From the NCBI RefSeq assembly GCF_002109325.1, contig NZ_CP015348.1:1962501-2026500 (forward strand): 64,000 nt of DNA. Reading direction: 5' to 3'. This document shows positions 31,764 through 41,404 of the stretch, in pieces (the stretch's first letter is position 1; each line of letters starts with the position of its first letter). Source of the stretch: Sporosarcina ureae (GTDB lineage: Bacteria; Bacillota; Bacilli; Bacillales_A; Planococcaceae). The notes under the pieces were generated by a model. That model made no database searches. It was not told the origin of the DNA and worked only from the letters and a program-made list of their open reading frames with translations. Position numbers and translations under genes: made by a program.

Positions 31764-33050
31764 TTACTTACGCTTCCACTGTACACTGTCACTAGGGACA
31801 TTCGCACGTGTCCACCATTTCGCTTCATATAGATTGCCGTTGTACATCACATGGTCGCCAGTAACGTATACATTTGTAGTACGCCATTGTGGCACGCCTG
31901 TAGCAGCGGATTTTACTAATGTCCAAACCGCTGAATCGCCAGGAAGATCTCCACGTGTCCACCACTTCGCTTCATATAAATCGTTATTATATAGAACTTG
32001 ATTCCCTACTAGATAGACTAGTTTCTTTTCCCACTTCTTCACGTCAGCATTGATGATCTTGATGAATTTCCAAACATCCTTTTCCCCTGGAGTATCACCG
32101 CTCGTCCACCATTGTGCTTCGTAAACGATTCCTTCATGTAGCACTTGATTCCCTACCGTATAAACGTTCTTCATCTTCCAGTCGCGAATCTCCGTGGTAG
32201 AAGACTCAAGTAGCATCCACACGGCTGAATCACCAGGGAGATCACCGCGAGTCCACCATTTCGCTTCGTATAAGCTGCCTTCAAATCGTGCCTGGTCTCC
32301 TTCTACATAGACAATACCTTGATCCCATTTGACCGTGGGTTGAGTTGGTTTGTCCTTATCGGGCTTTGGCTGTGTTTCAGGTGCTAAGCTTGGTTTGCTT
32401 GGCGTTAGAGGTACCATGTCCACAGTTTTGTCGGGCTCAGTCGGTTGTACTTGTTTACCGCCGAAATCAGCATCAATCACATTGTAGAAAGCATTCTTTG
32501 TATCGCCGATGTTCCATACGGCTAGAATTACATGATAACCGGTCCGTTCAGGTATGTTACAAGTATGTTTTACTTCGGAAAGCGGTCTTTGTTTCTTCCC
32601 GTCTACTGTACAGAACTTTTGGAGATCAGCCCGTTTTAATGGCTGATTCGTATCCCATCCTGTCCGTGTTATGTAATATTCCCATGAAGCAGTCACATGT
32701 GGTGCTGTAAATTTCCATTTGAATTGATTGGTACCTTTTTTCATCGGTACCTTTTGCCAACGAAGGCGTGTTTGTGTATCTAACTCGAAGAAAATATTAG
32801 CACTGGCAATTTTCCCGTCTGCTGGACCGCCTATCGGGAAGTTCCCGGGTGCTTCCAAGCTTTGTGGTTCATAAATTATTTTACCGCAGTTCTTATTATC
32901 TCCTTGCTTGCATAAAAGTGCTCGACTTTCGGGTTGGCTTACATATCCGTGCGCAGATGCTTGGTTGGTAAATGAAAAAGTCGCAAGCAGGACAATTAGC
33001 GCACCAAAGAAGATAGGCAAGACCGCTATGCGGGACATTCGTAACCACAT
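31764..33050 (-). CDS. Secreted AA10 lytic polysaccharide monooxygenase with four CBM repeats
   Basis: A copper enzyme that cuts chitin (or cellulose) oxidatively outside the cell. The 428 aa begin with a signal peptide ending SA before His34, which becomes the N-terminal copper ligand; the second histidine is His118 in APHVTASW. The AA10 domain runs to about residue 200. After a Pro/Lys-rich linker come four copies of a roughly 45-residue CBM5/12-like module, each with a GxLYEAKWWTRGDxPG-like core. GGAGG precedes the ATG. It reads against its neighbours and lies in an accessory insertion between sspF and ispE. Chitin is the likeliest target from the module type. Confidence 0.93.
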   Translation of the reverse strand: MWLRMSRIAVLPIFFGALIVLLATFSFTNQASAHGYVSQPESRALLCKQGDNKNCGKIIYEPQSLEAPGNFPIGGPADGKIASANIFFELDTQTRLRWQKVPMKKGTNQFKWKFTAPHVTASWEYYITRTGWDTNQPLKRADLQKFCTVDGKKQRPLSEVKHTCNIPERTGYHVILAVWNIGDTKNAFYNVIDADFGGKQVQPTEPDKTVDMVPLTPSKPSLAPETQPKPDKDKPTQPTVKWDQGIVYVEGDQARFEGSLYEAKWWTRGDLPGDSAVWMLLESSTTEIRDWKMKNVYTVGNQVLHEGIVYEAQWWTSGDTPGEKDVWKFIKIINADVKKWEKKLVYLVGNQVLYNNDLYEAKWWTRGDLPGDSAVWTLVKSAATGVPQWRTTNVYVTGDHVMYNGNLYEAKWWTRANVPSDSVQWKRK

Positions 33051-33146
33051 TTGTTTCTTCCTCCTTATAGTTTGGAATAACTATGTTTTATATGGCTTCA
33101 TCATAGAACCATTTTCCGTAAGAATCAATGTTTGAAATACAGCACT

Positions 33147-33176
33147 ATTATAGTAAATTCAATTAGTAATTAACAA
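33147..33176 (-). promoter_or_regulatory. Promoter of the LPMO gene
   Basis: On the minus strand TTGTTA (33171-33176), 18-bp spacer, perfect TATAAT (33147-33152). The region between this and the next promoter at 33513 is AT-rich and shows no gene. Confidence 0.55.
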
Positions 33177-33512
33177 AAATGTGTCGCGAAAGAAATATTT
33201 GACAGTAATAATGGATAATAAGTATAACTATATACCTGTTAAGAAAAGTCTATATATACAGGAATTCGGTGTTTAATTGATGGCAAAATAAGAATTTATA
33301 CTTATCAATATTTATAACGTTGTGTTGCACAGCACAAAGTTGATAGTTTATTCTGACTAACCATTACATATTCAGTAGTGATATAGCGTTGATGTCTTTG
33401 GAAAATAGTACTGTATGTATATATATGTACAAATGGGGTGTATACAAGTAGCGAATTTAGTACGTTTGTGTAGTAAAACAACATGTTTTAACGTTTTCAT
33501 CTTATACCTAAA

Positions 33513-33540
33513 TTAACATGATATAGTCAGTACATATTAT
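33513..33540 (+). promoter_or_regulatory. Promoter of the SLH protein gene
   Basis: TTAACA (33513-33518), 16-bp spacer, TATTAT (33535-33540), 21 bp before the start codon; one mismatch in each box. Confidence 0.55.
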
Positions 33541-33561
33541 GGGAAAAGGGGACCAATACGT

Positions 33562-34608
33562 ATGAAAAAGATTTTTACAGTAATTTTGCTACTTGTTTTG
33601 ACACTATCGTCAGCTCCTACAACACATGCTTCTACTAAAGTATTTACAGATGTTCCGAAAACTCACCCGAACTATACGGCTATTATGTATTTATTGGAAA
33701 ACAAAGTGATTGAACCTACTGCGCATTTTGGGTTAAACGATAAAGTGACACGTGAAGAAGTAGCAATTATGGTGGCTAAAGCGACAGGGCTTGATGGAAA
33801 GAAAACGAAGACGAAGTTTAAAGATGTTCCCGCCAGCAGATACTCATCTGGCTATATCAACTCTGCGGTGAAAGCAGGAATTATAAACGGCTATCCCGAT
33901 GGTACATTTAAACCGACGCAAAAAGTAACACGTGGACATATGGCTGCATTCATTGCGAATGCGTTTAAACTGACGAAAGAAAAAGATATTCGATTTAAGG
34001 ACGTACCGAAGGGTTCTACTGCGTATAATGCGGTGCGTAAGCTAGCTTTTGAAAATATTACCTCGGGCTATCCGGACGGCACGTTTAAACCGAATGAAAC
34101 ACTGACTCGTTCGCATATTGCTGCATTCGTAGCAAGAGCTATGGATCCCGCATTCCGACCTGTGCCGCCTGTCATGGTTACAAGAGGTATTCATTTTGGA
34201 ATGGATCCTGCACAAGTAATGAATGTCGAATCAAAGTCACCAGCTATATTGCTGTCCAATTTACGTGAAGGAAATAAACGATTATTGATCTACCGGACTA
34301 CAAAGTATAATTACTATACAGATCTAATTTACTACTTTGAAAATAATAAGTTGCAGTTCATAAGTTATGACTTTATGGGTGGCGAAGACTACTATCATAC
34401 TTCAGGTGAGATGTTTGCAATATACAATGAATTAAACGAACAGGCACAACGTGAATTCGGAGCAGACTATTACTCGGACACAGATAATGAAACTACATTC
34501 AATTCAGGATGGGAAAAGACCGGATACGTAGTAATTCTTACAGTGAATGATGACAATGTAAGTACTGCCGCTAATTTAGTGTATTTGCCGCATTCAATGT
34601 TAAAGTAA
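33562..34608 (+). CDS. Surface protein with three SLH domains
   Basis: A 348-aa exported protein. A signal peptide (about 1-23, ending in HAS) is followed by three S-layer homology domains (about 27-85, 87-145, 146-200), each with the FKDV and GYPDGTFKP-type motifs that bind pyruvylated cell-wall polymer. Residues 205-348 form a Tyr-rich domain I do not recognise (starts near VTRGIHFGMDPAQV). AAAAGGGG precedes the ATG. Own promoter and terminator; it is divergent from the LPMO gene and both act at the cell surface. Confidence 0.92.
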   Translation: MKKIFTVILLLVLTLSSAPTTHASTKVFTDVPKTHPNYTAIMYLLENKVIEPTAHFGLNDKVTREEVAIMVAKATGLDGKKTKTKFKDVPASRYSSGYINSAVKAGIINGYPDGTFKPTQKVTRGHMAAFIANAFKLTKEKDIRFKDVPKGSTAYNAVRKLAFENITSGYPDGTFKPNETLTRSHIAAFVARAMDPAFRPVPPVMVTRGIHFGMDPAQVMNVESKSPAILLSNLREGNKRLLIYRTTKYNYYTDLIYYFENNKLQFISYDFMGGEDYYHTSGEMFAIYNELNEQAQREFGADYYSDTDNETTFNSGWEKTGYVVILTVNDDNVSTAANLVYLPHSMLK

Positions 34609-34622
34609 CAGGTTGTTTATTG

Positions 34623-34656
34623 GAGTTACAAAGTGAAATATCTTTGTAACTTTTTT
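34623..34656 (+). terminator. Terminator of the SLH protein gene
   Basis: AGTTACAAAG and CTTTGTAACT form a perfect 10-bp stem followed by TTTTTC. Confidence 0.9.
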
Positions 34657-34781
34657 CTATTACACAAAACGAACGTGGAAACTTCAAATTTTTACAATTT
34701 ACGTTATGCTAGAGTGAACAGTCACTATACGTTTTAGAATTCTCAGGGCTGTTTTAGTCGCCCGAAATGGTAGGAGGGGAA

Positions 34782-34988
34782 ATGGTGAAGAAAGGCAATT
34801 TAGGACGAGCTCTATTTGCAGGTATCTTTGTCGGTATGATCAGCTTCATCAAAGAGTTGTTTTTTCCAGAACTGAATTCTTTTATATCTATTGCGCTTAT
34901 GGTAGTCGCTGCTTTAATAGGTTATTCGTTGGGAAATAAAATATGGGTCAGACGTGAAGAAGAGAGAAACACTAAAACTACTACATAA
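34782..34988 (+). CDS. Small membrane protein of unknown function
   Basis: About 68 residues with two hydrophobic segments (about 10-25 and 33-51) and a charged, Arg/Glu/Thr-rich C-terminal tail, so probably a two-pass membrane hairpin. I do not recognise the family. AGGAGG lies just upstream; both the ATG at 34782 and the GTG at 34785 are possible, the GTG having the better spacing. It precedes the nitronate monooxygenase-like gene by 24 nt and is probably co-transcribed with it. Confidence 0.7.
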   Translation: MVKKGNLGRALFAGIFVGMISFIKELFFPELNSFISIALMVVAALIGYSLGNKIWVRREEERNTKTTT

Positions 34989-35012
34989 TCTTTTAAAGGG
35001 AGGTTAGTAAAG

Positions 35013-36080
35013 ATGTGGAATCAAAATGACTTAACAAAAGAATTGGGTATTACCTATCCCATTATACAAGCAGGAATGGCTGGCGGTACGACCACGCCAG
35101 AACTGATAGCGGCTGTATCCAATGCGGGTGGTTTAGGTACACTGGGCGCGGGCTATATGAAAGCAGAAGACATGAAAGCAACAATAAAACAGATTAAGGA
35201 ATTAACGAATCGACCTTTTGGTGTCAATTTATTTATTCCCGAGACATCTGATCTATCCAAAGAAAAGATTAAGAAGGCTAATGATTTATTACGACCATAC
35301 CGTGAAGAGTTACATGTTTCAGAGCCAGAAGTGAAAATGATATCTACAGCAAACTTTGAACAGCAAATAGAAATTATTATACAAGAAAAAATAGCAGTTT
35401 GTAGCTTCACGTTTGGTGTTCCGACTAAGGACATAGTCCAACGACTAAAAGCAGATAACATCCTCGTCATGGGGACTGCCACGACAGTGAAAGAGGCAAT
35501 GATCAATGAAGAGTCGGGTGTGGATATGGTCGTCATGCAAGGTAGTGAAGCAGGTGGTCATCGAGGTACGTTTTCGGGAAGTTTCGATGATTCTATGATC
35601 GGAACGATGTCGCTTGTACCGCAAGCTGCGGACGCAGTGCAAATCCCGGTTATTGCAGCCGGAGGAATAATGGACGGAAGAGGCGTTTTGGCAGCTCTTA
35701 CACTTGGCGCGCAAGCTGTTCAAATGGGGACGGCTTTTGTAACGGCTATTGAAAGTGGCGCAAAATCACAGCACGCCGACGCCATTTTACATAGTACGGA
35801 AGATCAAACTGTCATCACATCGGTATTTAGCGGCAAGCCAGCTAGAGGCATTCAGAATGAGTTTATAACGAAAATGAAACCTTATGAAGAAAGTCTGCCT
35901 GATTATCCTATAATGAATACATTAACAACAGGAATACGCAATGAGGCCGCTAAGCAAAATCGTCCTGAATGGATACATCTTTGGAGCGGACAATCGCCCC
36001 GTTTGAGTAAGAAGCAACATGTTGCGGACTTACTAGCGGAAATCGTTTCCCAAGTAGAGAAGATCATACGCAATAGATGA
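35013..36080 (+). CDS. Nitronate monooxygenase-like FMN protein
   Basis: A 355-aa TIM-barrel flavoprotein of the NMO/2-nitropropane dioxygenase family, which oxidises alkyl nitronates such as propionate 3-nitronate. Family motifs: [11 protein letters not shown] at the start, GEAGGH-type SEAGGHRG with the conserved His, [14 protein letters not shown] and [11 protein letters not shown] near the phosphate site. Some relatives are enoyl-ACP reductases (FabK), but the length and the start favour NMO. GGGAGG precedes the ATG. Followed closely by a DUF2200-like gene. Confidence 0.88.
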   Translation: MWNQNDLTKELGITYPIIQAGMAGGTTTPELIAAVSNAGGLGTLGAGYMKAEDMKATIKQIKELTNRPFGVNLFIPETSDLSKEKIKKANDLLRPYREELHVSEPEVKMISTANFEQQIEIIIQEKIAVCSFTFGVPTKDIVQRLKADNILVMGTATTVKEAMINEESGVDMVVMQGSEAGGHRGTFSGSFDDSMIGTMSLVPQAADAVQIPVIAAGGIMDGRGVLAALTLGAQAVQMGTAFVTAIESGAKSQHADAILHSTEDQTVITSVFSGKPARGIQNEFITKMKPYEESLPDYPIMNTLTTGIRNEAAKQNRPEWIHLWSGQSPRLSKKQHVADLLAEIVSQVEKIIRNR

Positions 36081-36094
36081 TAGGAGGATGGATG

Positions 36095-36445
36095 ATGGTT
36101 AAACATAAAATCTATACAATGAGTTTCGCGAGTGTGTATCCATTGTATATTAAAAAGGTAGAGAGAAAAGGACGTACAAAGTCGGAGGTCGATGAAATCA
36201 TTCATTGGTTAACGGGATATAACCAACAGGAGTTGGAAGCGCTAATTGAAAAACAAACAGACTTTGAGACCTTCTTTTCTGAGGCTCCTAAGTTGAACCC
36301 TTCTCGGACGTTGATTAAAGGTATTATATGCGGTATTAGAGTAGAAGAAATTGAAGAGCCAACGATGCGAGAAATTCGTTATTTGGATAAGTTAATTGAC
36401 GAGTTGGCGAAAGGGAAATCGATGGAAAAGATTTTGCGTCAATAA
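36095..36445 (+). CDS. DUF2200-family protein
   Basis: A 116-aa cytoplasmic protein. The N-terminus [20 protein letters not shown] with [17 protein letters not shown] is the hallmark of the DUF2200 family, whose function is unknown. I start at the ATG at 36095, seven bases after AGGAGG. It starts 14 nt after the upstream stop and shares a terminator, so it probably ends that operon. Confidence 0.85.
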   Translation: MVKHKIYTMSFASVYPLYIKKVERKGRTKSEVDEIIHWLTGYNQQELEALIEKQTDFETFFSEAPKLNPSRTLIKGIICGIRVEEIEEPTMREIRYLDKLIDELAKGKSMEKILRQ

Positions 36446-36518
36446 GAACTGAAGTTGCAGTTGAACAATCAAGTTGTAGTAAAGCAAATGTCTAATGACT
36501 GCCCTATCAAAATTAGAG

Positions 36519-36555
36519 TAAAGAACCGTGTATTTCTTTGCGGTTCTTTTTTTTA
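36519..36555 (+). terminator. Terminator before ispE
   Basis: AAGAACCG and CGGTTCTT form a perfect stem with a 12-nt loop followed by a T run. Confidence 0.88.
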
Positions 36556-36630
36556 TTAATCCTCCTATGTTCTATTCATTCTGTGGTAATATATGAGCAA
36601 GAACAATGCTGTGGGGAGGGAGCTTTTATC

Positions 36631-37497
36631 ATGATTTACGAAAAGGCGCCTGCGAAAATCAACTTAACATTAGATGTGTTAAGCAAAAGACCGGATGGCT
36701 ATCATGATGTCGAAATGATTATGACAACGGTTGATTTGGCAGACCGTATATGGCTTCGTCCAACGACGGATCATGCTATTACAATTAAATCGTCTCATCG
36801 ATTTGTGCCGAATGATCGCAAAAACTTGGCGTATCAGGCAGCGGATTTATTGCGTAAGCGCTATAGCTTGGATTATGGAGTTGAAATTACTCTGGATAAG
36901 AATATACCGATTGCCGCTGGACTAGCAGGTGGTAGCTCAGATGCAGCTGCAGCTCTTCGTGGATTGAATCGGCTGTGGAATCTCGGGCTATCACTTGATC
37001 AATTAGCGGTGCTTGGTTCCGAAATTGGCTCAGACGTGTCGTTCTGTGTATACGGTGGCACGGCTATTGCAAGGGGACGTGGAGAAGATATCACTCATCT
37101 ACCAGCTCCACCTAATTGCTGGGTCGTGCTGGCGAAGCCGACAATTGGCGTATCGACAGGCAATATCTATGGTCAGTTGGACTTGTCCTCCATTTCGCAT
37201 CCCCAAACGGAGCGTATGATGGAAGCTTTGCAGGCAAGTGATTATGACAAGATGTGTGCTTCGCTAGGAAATGTACTGGAGCCCGTAACGATGGGTCTCC
37301 ATAAAGAAGTTGTCATACTTAAAGAACAAATGGAGCGTTTTGGGGCAGATGCTGTTTTAATGAGCGGTAGCGGTCCGACAGTCTTTGGATTAGTGAAGCA
37401 TGAATCGCGTGTACCAAGAATCGTCAACGCCTTGAAAGGGTTCTGCCAGGATGTACATGCCGTACGTATGCTTGGTGAACGTATTGTAGTTGATTAA
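36631..37497 (+). CDS. ispE: 4-diphosphocytidyl-2-C-methyl-D-erythritol kinase
   Basis: A GHMP kinase of the MEP pathway for isoprenoid precursors. The 288 aa show [10 protein letters not shown] and [10 protein letters not shown] at the start, the ATP loop [20 protein letters not shown], and the C-terminal [10 protein letters not shown]. The start is the ATG at 36631 after GGGAGGGAG; an upstream hydrophobic in-frame extension from 36538 overlaps the preceding terminator and is rejected. Confidence 0.97.
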   Translation: MIYEKAPAKINLTLDVLSKRPDGYHDVEMIMTTVDLADRIWLRPTTDHAITIKSSHRFVPNDRKNLAYQAADLLRKRYSLDYGVEITLDKNIPIAAGLAGGSSDAAAALRGLNRLWNLGLSLDQLAVLGSEIGSDVSFCVYGGTAIARGRGEDITHLPAPPNCWVVLAKPTIGVSTGNIYGQLDLSSISHPQTERMMEALQASDYDKMCASLGNVLEPVTMGLHKEVVILKEQMERFGADAVLMSGSGPTVFGLVKHESRVPRIVNALKGFCQDVHAVRMLGERIVVD

Positions 37498-37540
37498 TAC
37501 CGGACGATTATGATAGTCTACTTATAAATCATTCGGATTT
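37496..37540 (+). promoter_or_regulatory. Possible pair of PurBoxes upstream of purR
   Basis: AATACCGGACGAT (37496-37508) and, on the other strand, AAATCCGAATGAT (37528-37540) each match the PurR box AWWWCCGAACWWT at 11 of 13 positions and point toward each other. Their spacing is about one helical turn longer than the usual 16-17 bp, so autoregulation by PurR is only suggested. Confidence 0.35.
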
Positions 37541-37555
37541 AGGAGTCGGTATTAT

Positions 37556-38398
37556 ATGAAATGGAAAAGAAGTGAAAGGCTTGTCGATATGACGCGTCAT
37601 TTGCTGGAAAATCCACACACACTCATTTCTTTGACGTTTTTTTCGAACCGGTATTCAGCCGCCAAGTCCTCAATTAGTGAAGATCTTGGTATTTTGAAAG
37701 AGACATTTGAAGAAAGCGGTACGGGTCGTTTAATCACGATTTCAGGTGCGGCTGGCGGTATTAAATATATTCCGTTAGTCAGTCGTGAGGAGATAAAAGA
37801 AGTCATTCATTCATTAATGAACGAACTTAGAAAGTCAGATCGACTACTTCCAGGTGGTTATTTGTATATGACTGATCTGTTAGGAAATCCCAGGTTTCTT
37901 GATCGAATCGGCAAAGTAATTGCGACAGCTTTCTATGATAAAGAAATTGATGCAATTATGACAGTTGCGACAAAGGGCATTCCTATCGCCCACGCGATTG
38001 CGCGGCATTTGAACGTACCTGTCATCGTCGTTCGAAGAGATAGCAAAGTGACGGAAGGTTCTACTGTCAGCATTAATTACGTTTCGGGTTCTGCGCGCAG
38101 GATCCAGACGATGGTGCTGTCGAAGAGAAGTATGCAGAGCGGTCAGAAAGTATTGTTGACAGATGATTTTATGAAAGTGGGCGGCACGATGCAAGGTATG
38201 AAGAGCCTGCTTGAAGAATTCGACTGTGAACTTGGCGGAGTGGCGGTTTTGGTGGAAGCTGAACATCTCGAAGAAGTTCTGGTAGATGATTATCTTTCAT
38301 TGGTGAAACTGCATGCGGTTGACGAGAAACACCGTAAGATTGAGCTGGAAGAAGGAAATTATTTCACGAGAGGCGGTAATGAGTTATGGAATACGTAA
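37556..38398 (+). CDS. purR: Purine operon repressor PurR
   Basis: A 280-aa repressor of purine synthesis genes, relieved by PRPP. It has an N-terminal winged helix (about 1-72) and a phosphoribosyltransferase-like effector domain with the PRPP motif [22 protein letters not shown] lies ten bases before the ATG. Its last 13 bases overlap ridA, as in B. subtilis. Confidence 0.96.
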   Translation: MKWKRSERLVDMTRHLLENPHTLISLTFFSNRYSAAKSSISEDLGILKETFEESGTGRLITISGAAGGIKYIPLVSREEIKEVIHSLMNELRKSDRLLPGGYLYMTDLLGNPRFLDRIGKVIATAFYDKEIDAIMTVATKGIPIAHAIARHLNVPVIVVRRDSKVTEGSTVSINYVSGSARRIQTMVLSKRSMQSGQKVLLTDDFMKVGGTMQGMKSLLEEFDCELGGVAVLVEAEHLEEVLVDDYLSLVKLHAVDEKHRKIELEEGNYFTRGGNELWNT

Positions 38399-38760
38399 AA
38401 ACAGAACAAGCTCCACAAGCAATTGGACCGTATTCACAGGCAGTAAAAGTGAACGGAGTAGTGTACACGTCTGGACAAATTCCTCTGACGCTTGCTGGGG
38501 AAGTAGTAAGCGGCGGAATCGAAGAACAAACGAATCAAGTTCTTCACAACCTAAAAAAAGTACTTGAAGAAGCAGGTTCAAGTTTACAACAAGTCATTAA
38601 AACGACAGTATTCATTCAGGATATGAATGAATTCGGAGCGTTAAACGCCATTTATGAAGAACACTTCGGTGAGCACAAACCGGCTCGCTCGACAGTGGAG
38701 GTGGCACGCCTTCCAAAAGACGTACGAGTGGAAATAGAAGCAATCGCGCTTTGTCAATAA
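38386..38760 (+). CDS. ridA: RidA-family enamine/imine deaminase (YabJ)
   Basis: A 124-aa trimeric RidA protein that hydrolyses reactive 2-aminoacrylate and related imines. Family motifs: [18 protein letters not shown], and [10 protein letters not shown] with the conserved catalytic arginine. In B. subtilis it is YabJ and is co-transcribed with purR. A strong terminator follows. Confidence 0.96.
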   Translation: MEYVKTEQAPQAIGPYSQAVKVNGVVYTSGQIPLTLAGEVVSGGIEEQTNQVLHNLKKVLEEAGSSLQQVIKTTVFIQDMNEFGALNAIYEEHFGEHKPARSTVEVARLPKDVRVEIEAIALCQ

Positions 38761-38769
38761 TAGAAATTG

Positions 38770-38808
38770 AAATCCGCCATGATCAGCATAAGATCATGGC
38801 GGATTTTT
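38770..38808 (+). terminator. Terminator after ridA
   Basis: AATCCGCCATGATC and GATCATGGCGGATT make a perfect 14-bp stem followed by TTTTC. Confidence 0.93.
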
Positions 38809-39012
38809 CTCGTTATGGCATAATAATTAGGCTAAAAGTAGCCTGACATTTGAAGTATTATACAAAAATTTAAAAATTCACAAAAAATTCTATTTTCATT
38901 TGACGGGAAAACTAGTATTATAGAATCAGCACAAGTATTATGGTTAAAATGTAATCATACCAACTAACCTAGAATACGTTCAGTGTCAGTAGACAACAAG
39001 GGAGTGGGGAAA

Positions 39013-39300
39013 ATGGAGATCACAGATGTGAGATTACGCAAGGTAGACACGGAAGGTAGAATGAGAGCAATTGCTTCCATTACGCTTAACGATCAATTTG
39101 TCATCCATGATATCCGAGTCATCGAGGGGAATGACGGATTATTCGTGGCAATGCCGAGCAAGCGCACACCGGATGGGGAGTTCCGCGATGTGGCACATCC
39201 GATTAATTCGGATGCACGAACTAAGGTACAAGAGTCCATCCTGGCAGCATATCATCAAGTAGGCGAGCAGCAAGGGGAATTGCAAGAGGCTGTTCTATAA
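39013..39300 (+). CDS. spoVG: SpoVG, RNA/DNA-binding regulator
   Basis: A 95-aa pleiotropic regulator expressed early in sporulation. [19 protein letters not shown] and [20 protein letters not shown] are hallmark SpoVG sequences. The start is the ATG at 39013 after GGAGTGGGG. Upstream, GACGGGAAA and ATAGAATCA resemble the sigma-H boxes, but with a 9-bp rather than 11-12-bp gap, so I do not call them a promoter. Confidence 0.96.
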   Translation: MEITDVRLRKVDTEGRMRAIASITLNDQFVIHDIRVIEGNDGLFVAMPSKRTPDGEFRDVAHPINSDARTKVQESILAAYHQVGEQQGELQEAVL

Positions 39301-39340
39301 TTTTATAAAGTAAGACAGCGTTTCCATATGTCGTATCCAC

Positions 39341-39376
39341 AAAAAAGCCATCTATTCGAGTAGATGGCCTTTTTGT
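39341..39376 (+). terminator. Terminator of spoVG
   Basis: GCCATCTA and TAGATGGC form a perfect stem flanked by an A run and a T run. Confidence 0.92.
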
Positions 39377-39420
39377 TGTTTTGAAATAGTAATGGAAAAG
39401 CTAGAAATGGGATAGGGGAT

Positions 39421-39548
39421 GGGATTTTCGTTGCGAGCGGACGCTTTCCCATGGGCTCTCGGTGAGCCAACCAGGTCGCAAGCTCCCTTTTGGTTGTCTC
39501 TCCTTTCGAGCTGATCCATCGGGAGTCGCCGCTCGCAACGAAAATCCC
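39421..39548 (-). repeat. 128-bp palindromic element, copy A
   Basis: Perfect 20-bp terminal inverted repeats lie at 39421-39440 and 39529-39548. Inside are smaller stems (GGCTctcggtGAGCC; AACCA with TGGTT). Read on the minus strand it shares GCGACTCC, TGGATCAGC, GAGAC and GGAAAGCGTCC in the same order as copy B at 39693-39823. This looks like a non-coding palindromic repeat family seen in Bacillales (from memory). It encodes no protein. Confidence 0.82.
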
Positions 39549-39692
39549 TGCATTGTAAGTAGATAATACTTATTATTGTCCATAGAAGTTAGGTTTGTAT
39601 TTTTATGTACTTGAACTTAAACAAGTTAAAAGACAACAATAAATTACACATTACCGCTAGTGAGTGATCTATATCTTTCCGCTATCTATGTA

Positions 39693-39823
39693 GGATTGAA
39701 GCGGAAGCTGGGGCGACTCCGAGTGGATCAGCGTGCGCCTTGAGACCCTGGACGGAGCTGAAAGCGGAGGAAGCGGCTCAAGCCACGCCCACCGGAAAGC
39801 GTCCCCAGCTGGAGCTTCAATCC
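39693..39823 (+). repeat. 131-bp palindromic element, copy B
   Basis: Ends GGATTGAAGC (39693-39702) and GCTTCAATCC (39814-39823) are inverted, and the arms continue with mismatches through GCTGGGG and CCCCAGC. It shares ordered blocks with copy A but in the opposite orientation, 145 bp away. The stretch from spoVG to glmU (39301-40018) contains only the terminator, these two elements and the glmU promoter. Confidence 0.82.
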
Positions 39824-39951
39824 CCTTGTACTCAAAACGTAACTCTCCATTTCAATGACACTTTGGTTAAAACTTTTATTCCTATACCGATATATTCGCA
39901 AAAAGATTAACAATCATAAAATAAACCTATGTAATTGTCAAGGGGATATGC

Positions 39952-39980
39952 TTGAAAAAGTCAGTCATTTCCGATATAGT
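39952..39980 (+). promoter_or_regulatory. Sigma-A promoter of glmU
   Basis: TTGAAA (39952-39957), 17-bp spacer, TATAGT (39975-39980), 38 bp before the start codon. Confidence 0.7.
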
Positions 39981-40018
39981 CAATTATGAATTTATCAAAT
40001 AAGGATGGAGGCTGACAG

Positions 40019-41377
40019 ATGGAAAACACATATGCGATCGTCCTAGCAGCAGGACAGGGCACGCGAATGAAGTCGGATCTTTACAAAGTACTTCATCCAG
40101 TCTGTGGCAAGCCGATGGTGGAGCATGTGATCGATCATATTCGTGATCTTCAAGCAGATCGGATTGTCACGATTGTCGGTCACGGCGCTGAAATGGTAGA
40201 GCAAACATTGGGCGACAAAAGTGAATACGCCCTGCAGGCAGAACAATTAGGCACTGCCCATGCTGTGCAACAAGCGGAGGCCGTACTTGCAGATCTTGAC
40301 GGCACCACACTTGTCGTCTGCGGTGATACACCCCTAATCAGCACGGAAACGATGGCAGCACTCCTTGCACACCATCACGAAACAGAAGCGAAGGCAACGA
40401 TACTTACTGCAATTGCAGATGATCCGACGGGATATGGTCGAATCATCCGCGCAGAGAACGGCGACGTAGTACGGAACGTCGAACATAAGGATACAAATGA
40501 TGGAGAACGCCTCGTCAAGGAAATCAATACAGGTACGTACTGCTTTGATAACCGTGTGCTATTCGACACGCTGAAAAAAGTGAACAACGATAACGCACAA
40601 GGCGAATACTATCTTCCAGACGTATTAGGAATCTTGAAATCTGAAGGGCAGAGAATTTCAGCTTACACGACGCCAGACTTCCATGAAACGCTAGGTGTCA
40701 ATGATCGTGTAGCATTAGCGAAGGCTGAAAAAGGCATGCGTCAACTGATAGCAGAGAAGCATATGCGTAATGGCGTCACAATCATCAGTCCTGAGCAAAC
40801 AGTGATTAGTGCAGAAGCTGAAATTGGTCGTGACACGATTATACAACCTGGCGTAATCATTGAAGGCGCTACGAAGATCGGTTCGCAATGTATTATTGGT
40901 CCGAACAGTCACATTCAAAACAGTACGGTGGGCGACCACACGACAGTTCATTCTTCAGTTGTCCGTGATAGCGCTATAGGCAATCAGACGGCAGTTGGGC
41001 CATTTGCTCACTTGCGTCCTGAAACACAGCTCGGGGATCATGTGAAAGTTGGAAACTTTGTCGAGGTGAAAAAATCACGACTTGGTGACAGTAGTAAAGT
41101 TTCACACCTCAGCTATATAGGAGATACGGAAATAGGCAAGAATGTTAACGTTGGCTGTGGTACGATTACAGTGAATTACGACGGTAAAAACAAACACAAG
41201 ACAGAGATAGAAGATTATGCCTTCATTGGATGCAATGCCAATTTAGTCGCACCAGTGACGATAGGAAAGAATGCGATTGTGGCAGCGGGATCCACAGTCA
41301 CAAAAAATGTCCCTGAAAATTCACTTGCAATTGCACGCGTTCGGCAAGAGAATAAAGAAGGATACGTAAAAAACTAA
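40019..41377 (+). CDS. glmU: Bifunctional GlmU: GlcN-1-P acetyltransferase and UDP-GlcNAc pyrophosphorylase
   Basis: Makes UDP-GlcNAc, precursor of peptidoglycan and probably of the island's polymer. The 452 aa have the uridylyltransferase domain ([19 protein letters not shown] near the start) and, from about residue 250, the left-handed beta-helix of hexapeptide repeats with the acetyl-CoA site ([15 protein letters not shown]). GGATGGAGG precedes the ATG. Followed 27 nt later by prs. Confidence 0.97.
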   Translation: MENTYAIVLAAGQGTRMKSDLYKVLHPVCGKPMVEHVIDHIRDLQADRIVTIVGHGAEMVEQTLGDKSEYALQAEQLGTAHAVQQAEAVLADLDGTTLVVCGDTPLISTETMAALLAHHHETEAKATILTAIADDPTGYGRIIRAENGDVVRNVEHKDTNDGERLVKEINTGTYCFDNRVLFDTLKKVNNDNAQGEYYLPDVLGILKSEGQRISAYTTPDFHETLGVNDRVALAKAEKGMRQLIAEKHMRNGVTIISPEQTVISAEAEIGRDTIIQPGVIIEGATKIGSQCIIGPNSHIQNSTVGDHTTVHSSVVRDSAIGNQTAVGPFAHLRPETQLGDHVKVGNFVEVKKSRLGDSSKVSHLSYIGDTEIGKNVNVGCGTITVNYDGKNKHKTEIEDYAFIGCNANLVAPVTIGKNAIVAAGSTVTKNVPENSLAIARVRQENKEGYVKN

Positions 41378-41404
41378 TCTTACCCAACCAACAGGAGGGC
41401 CATC

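Noticed and set aside
36538-36630. N-terminal extension of IspE
   Set aside because: It begins inside the upstream terminator, is hydrophobic and not conserved; the ATG at 36631 has a clear ribosome-binding site.
38900-38926. Sigma-A or sigma-H promoter of spoVG
   Set aside because: TTGACG and TAGAAT are 15 bp apart and the sigma-H-like boxes 9 bp apart; both spacings are too short to call.
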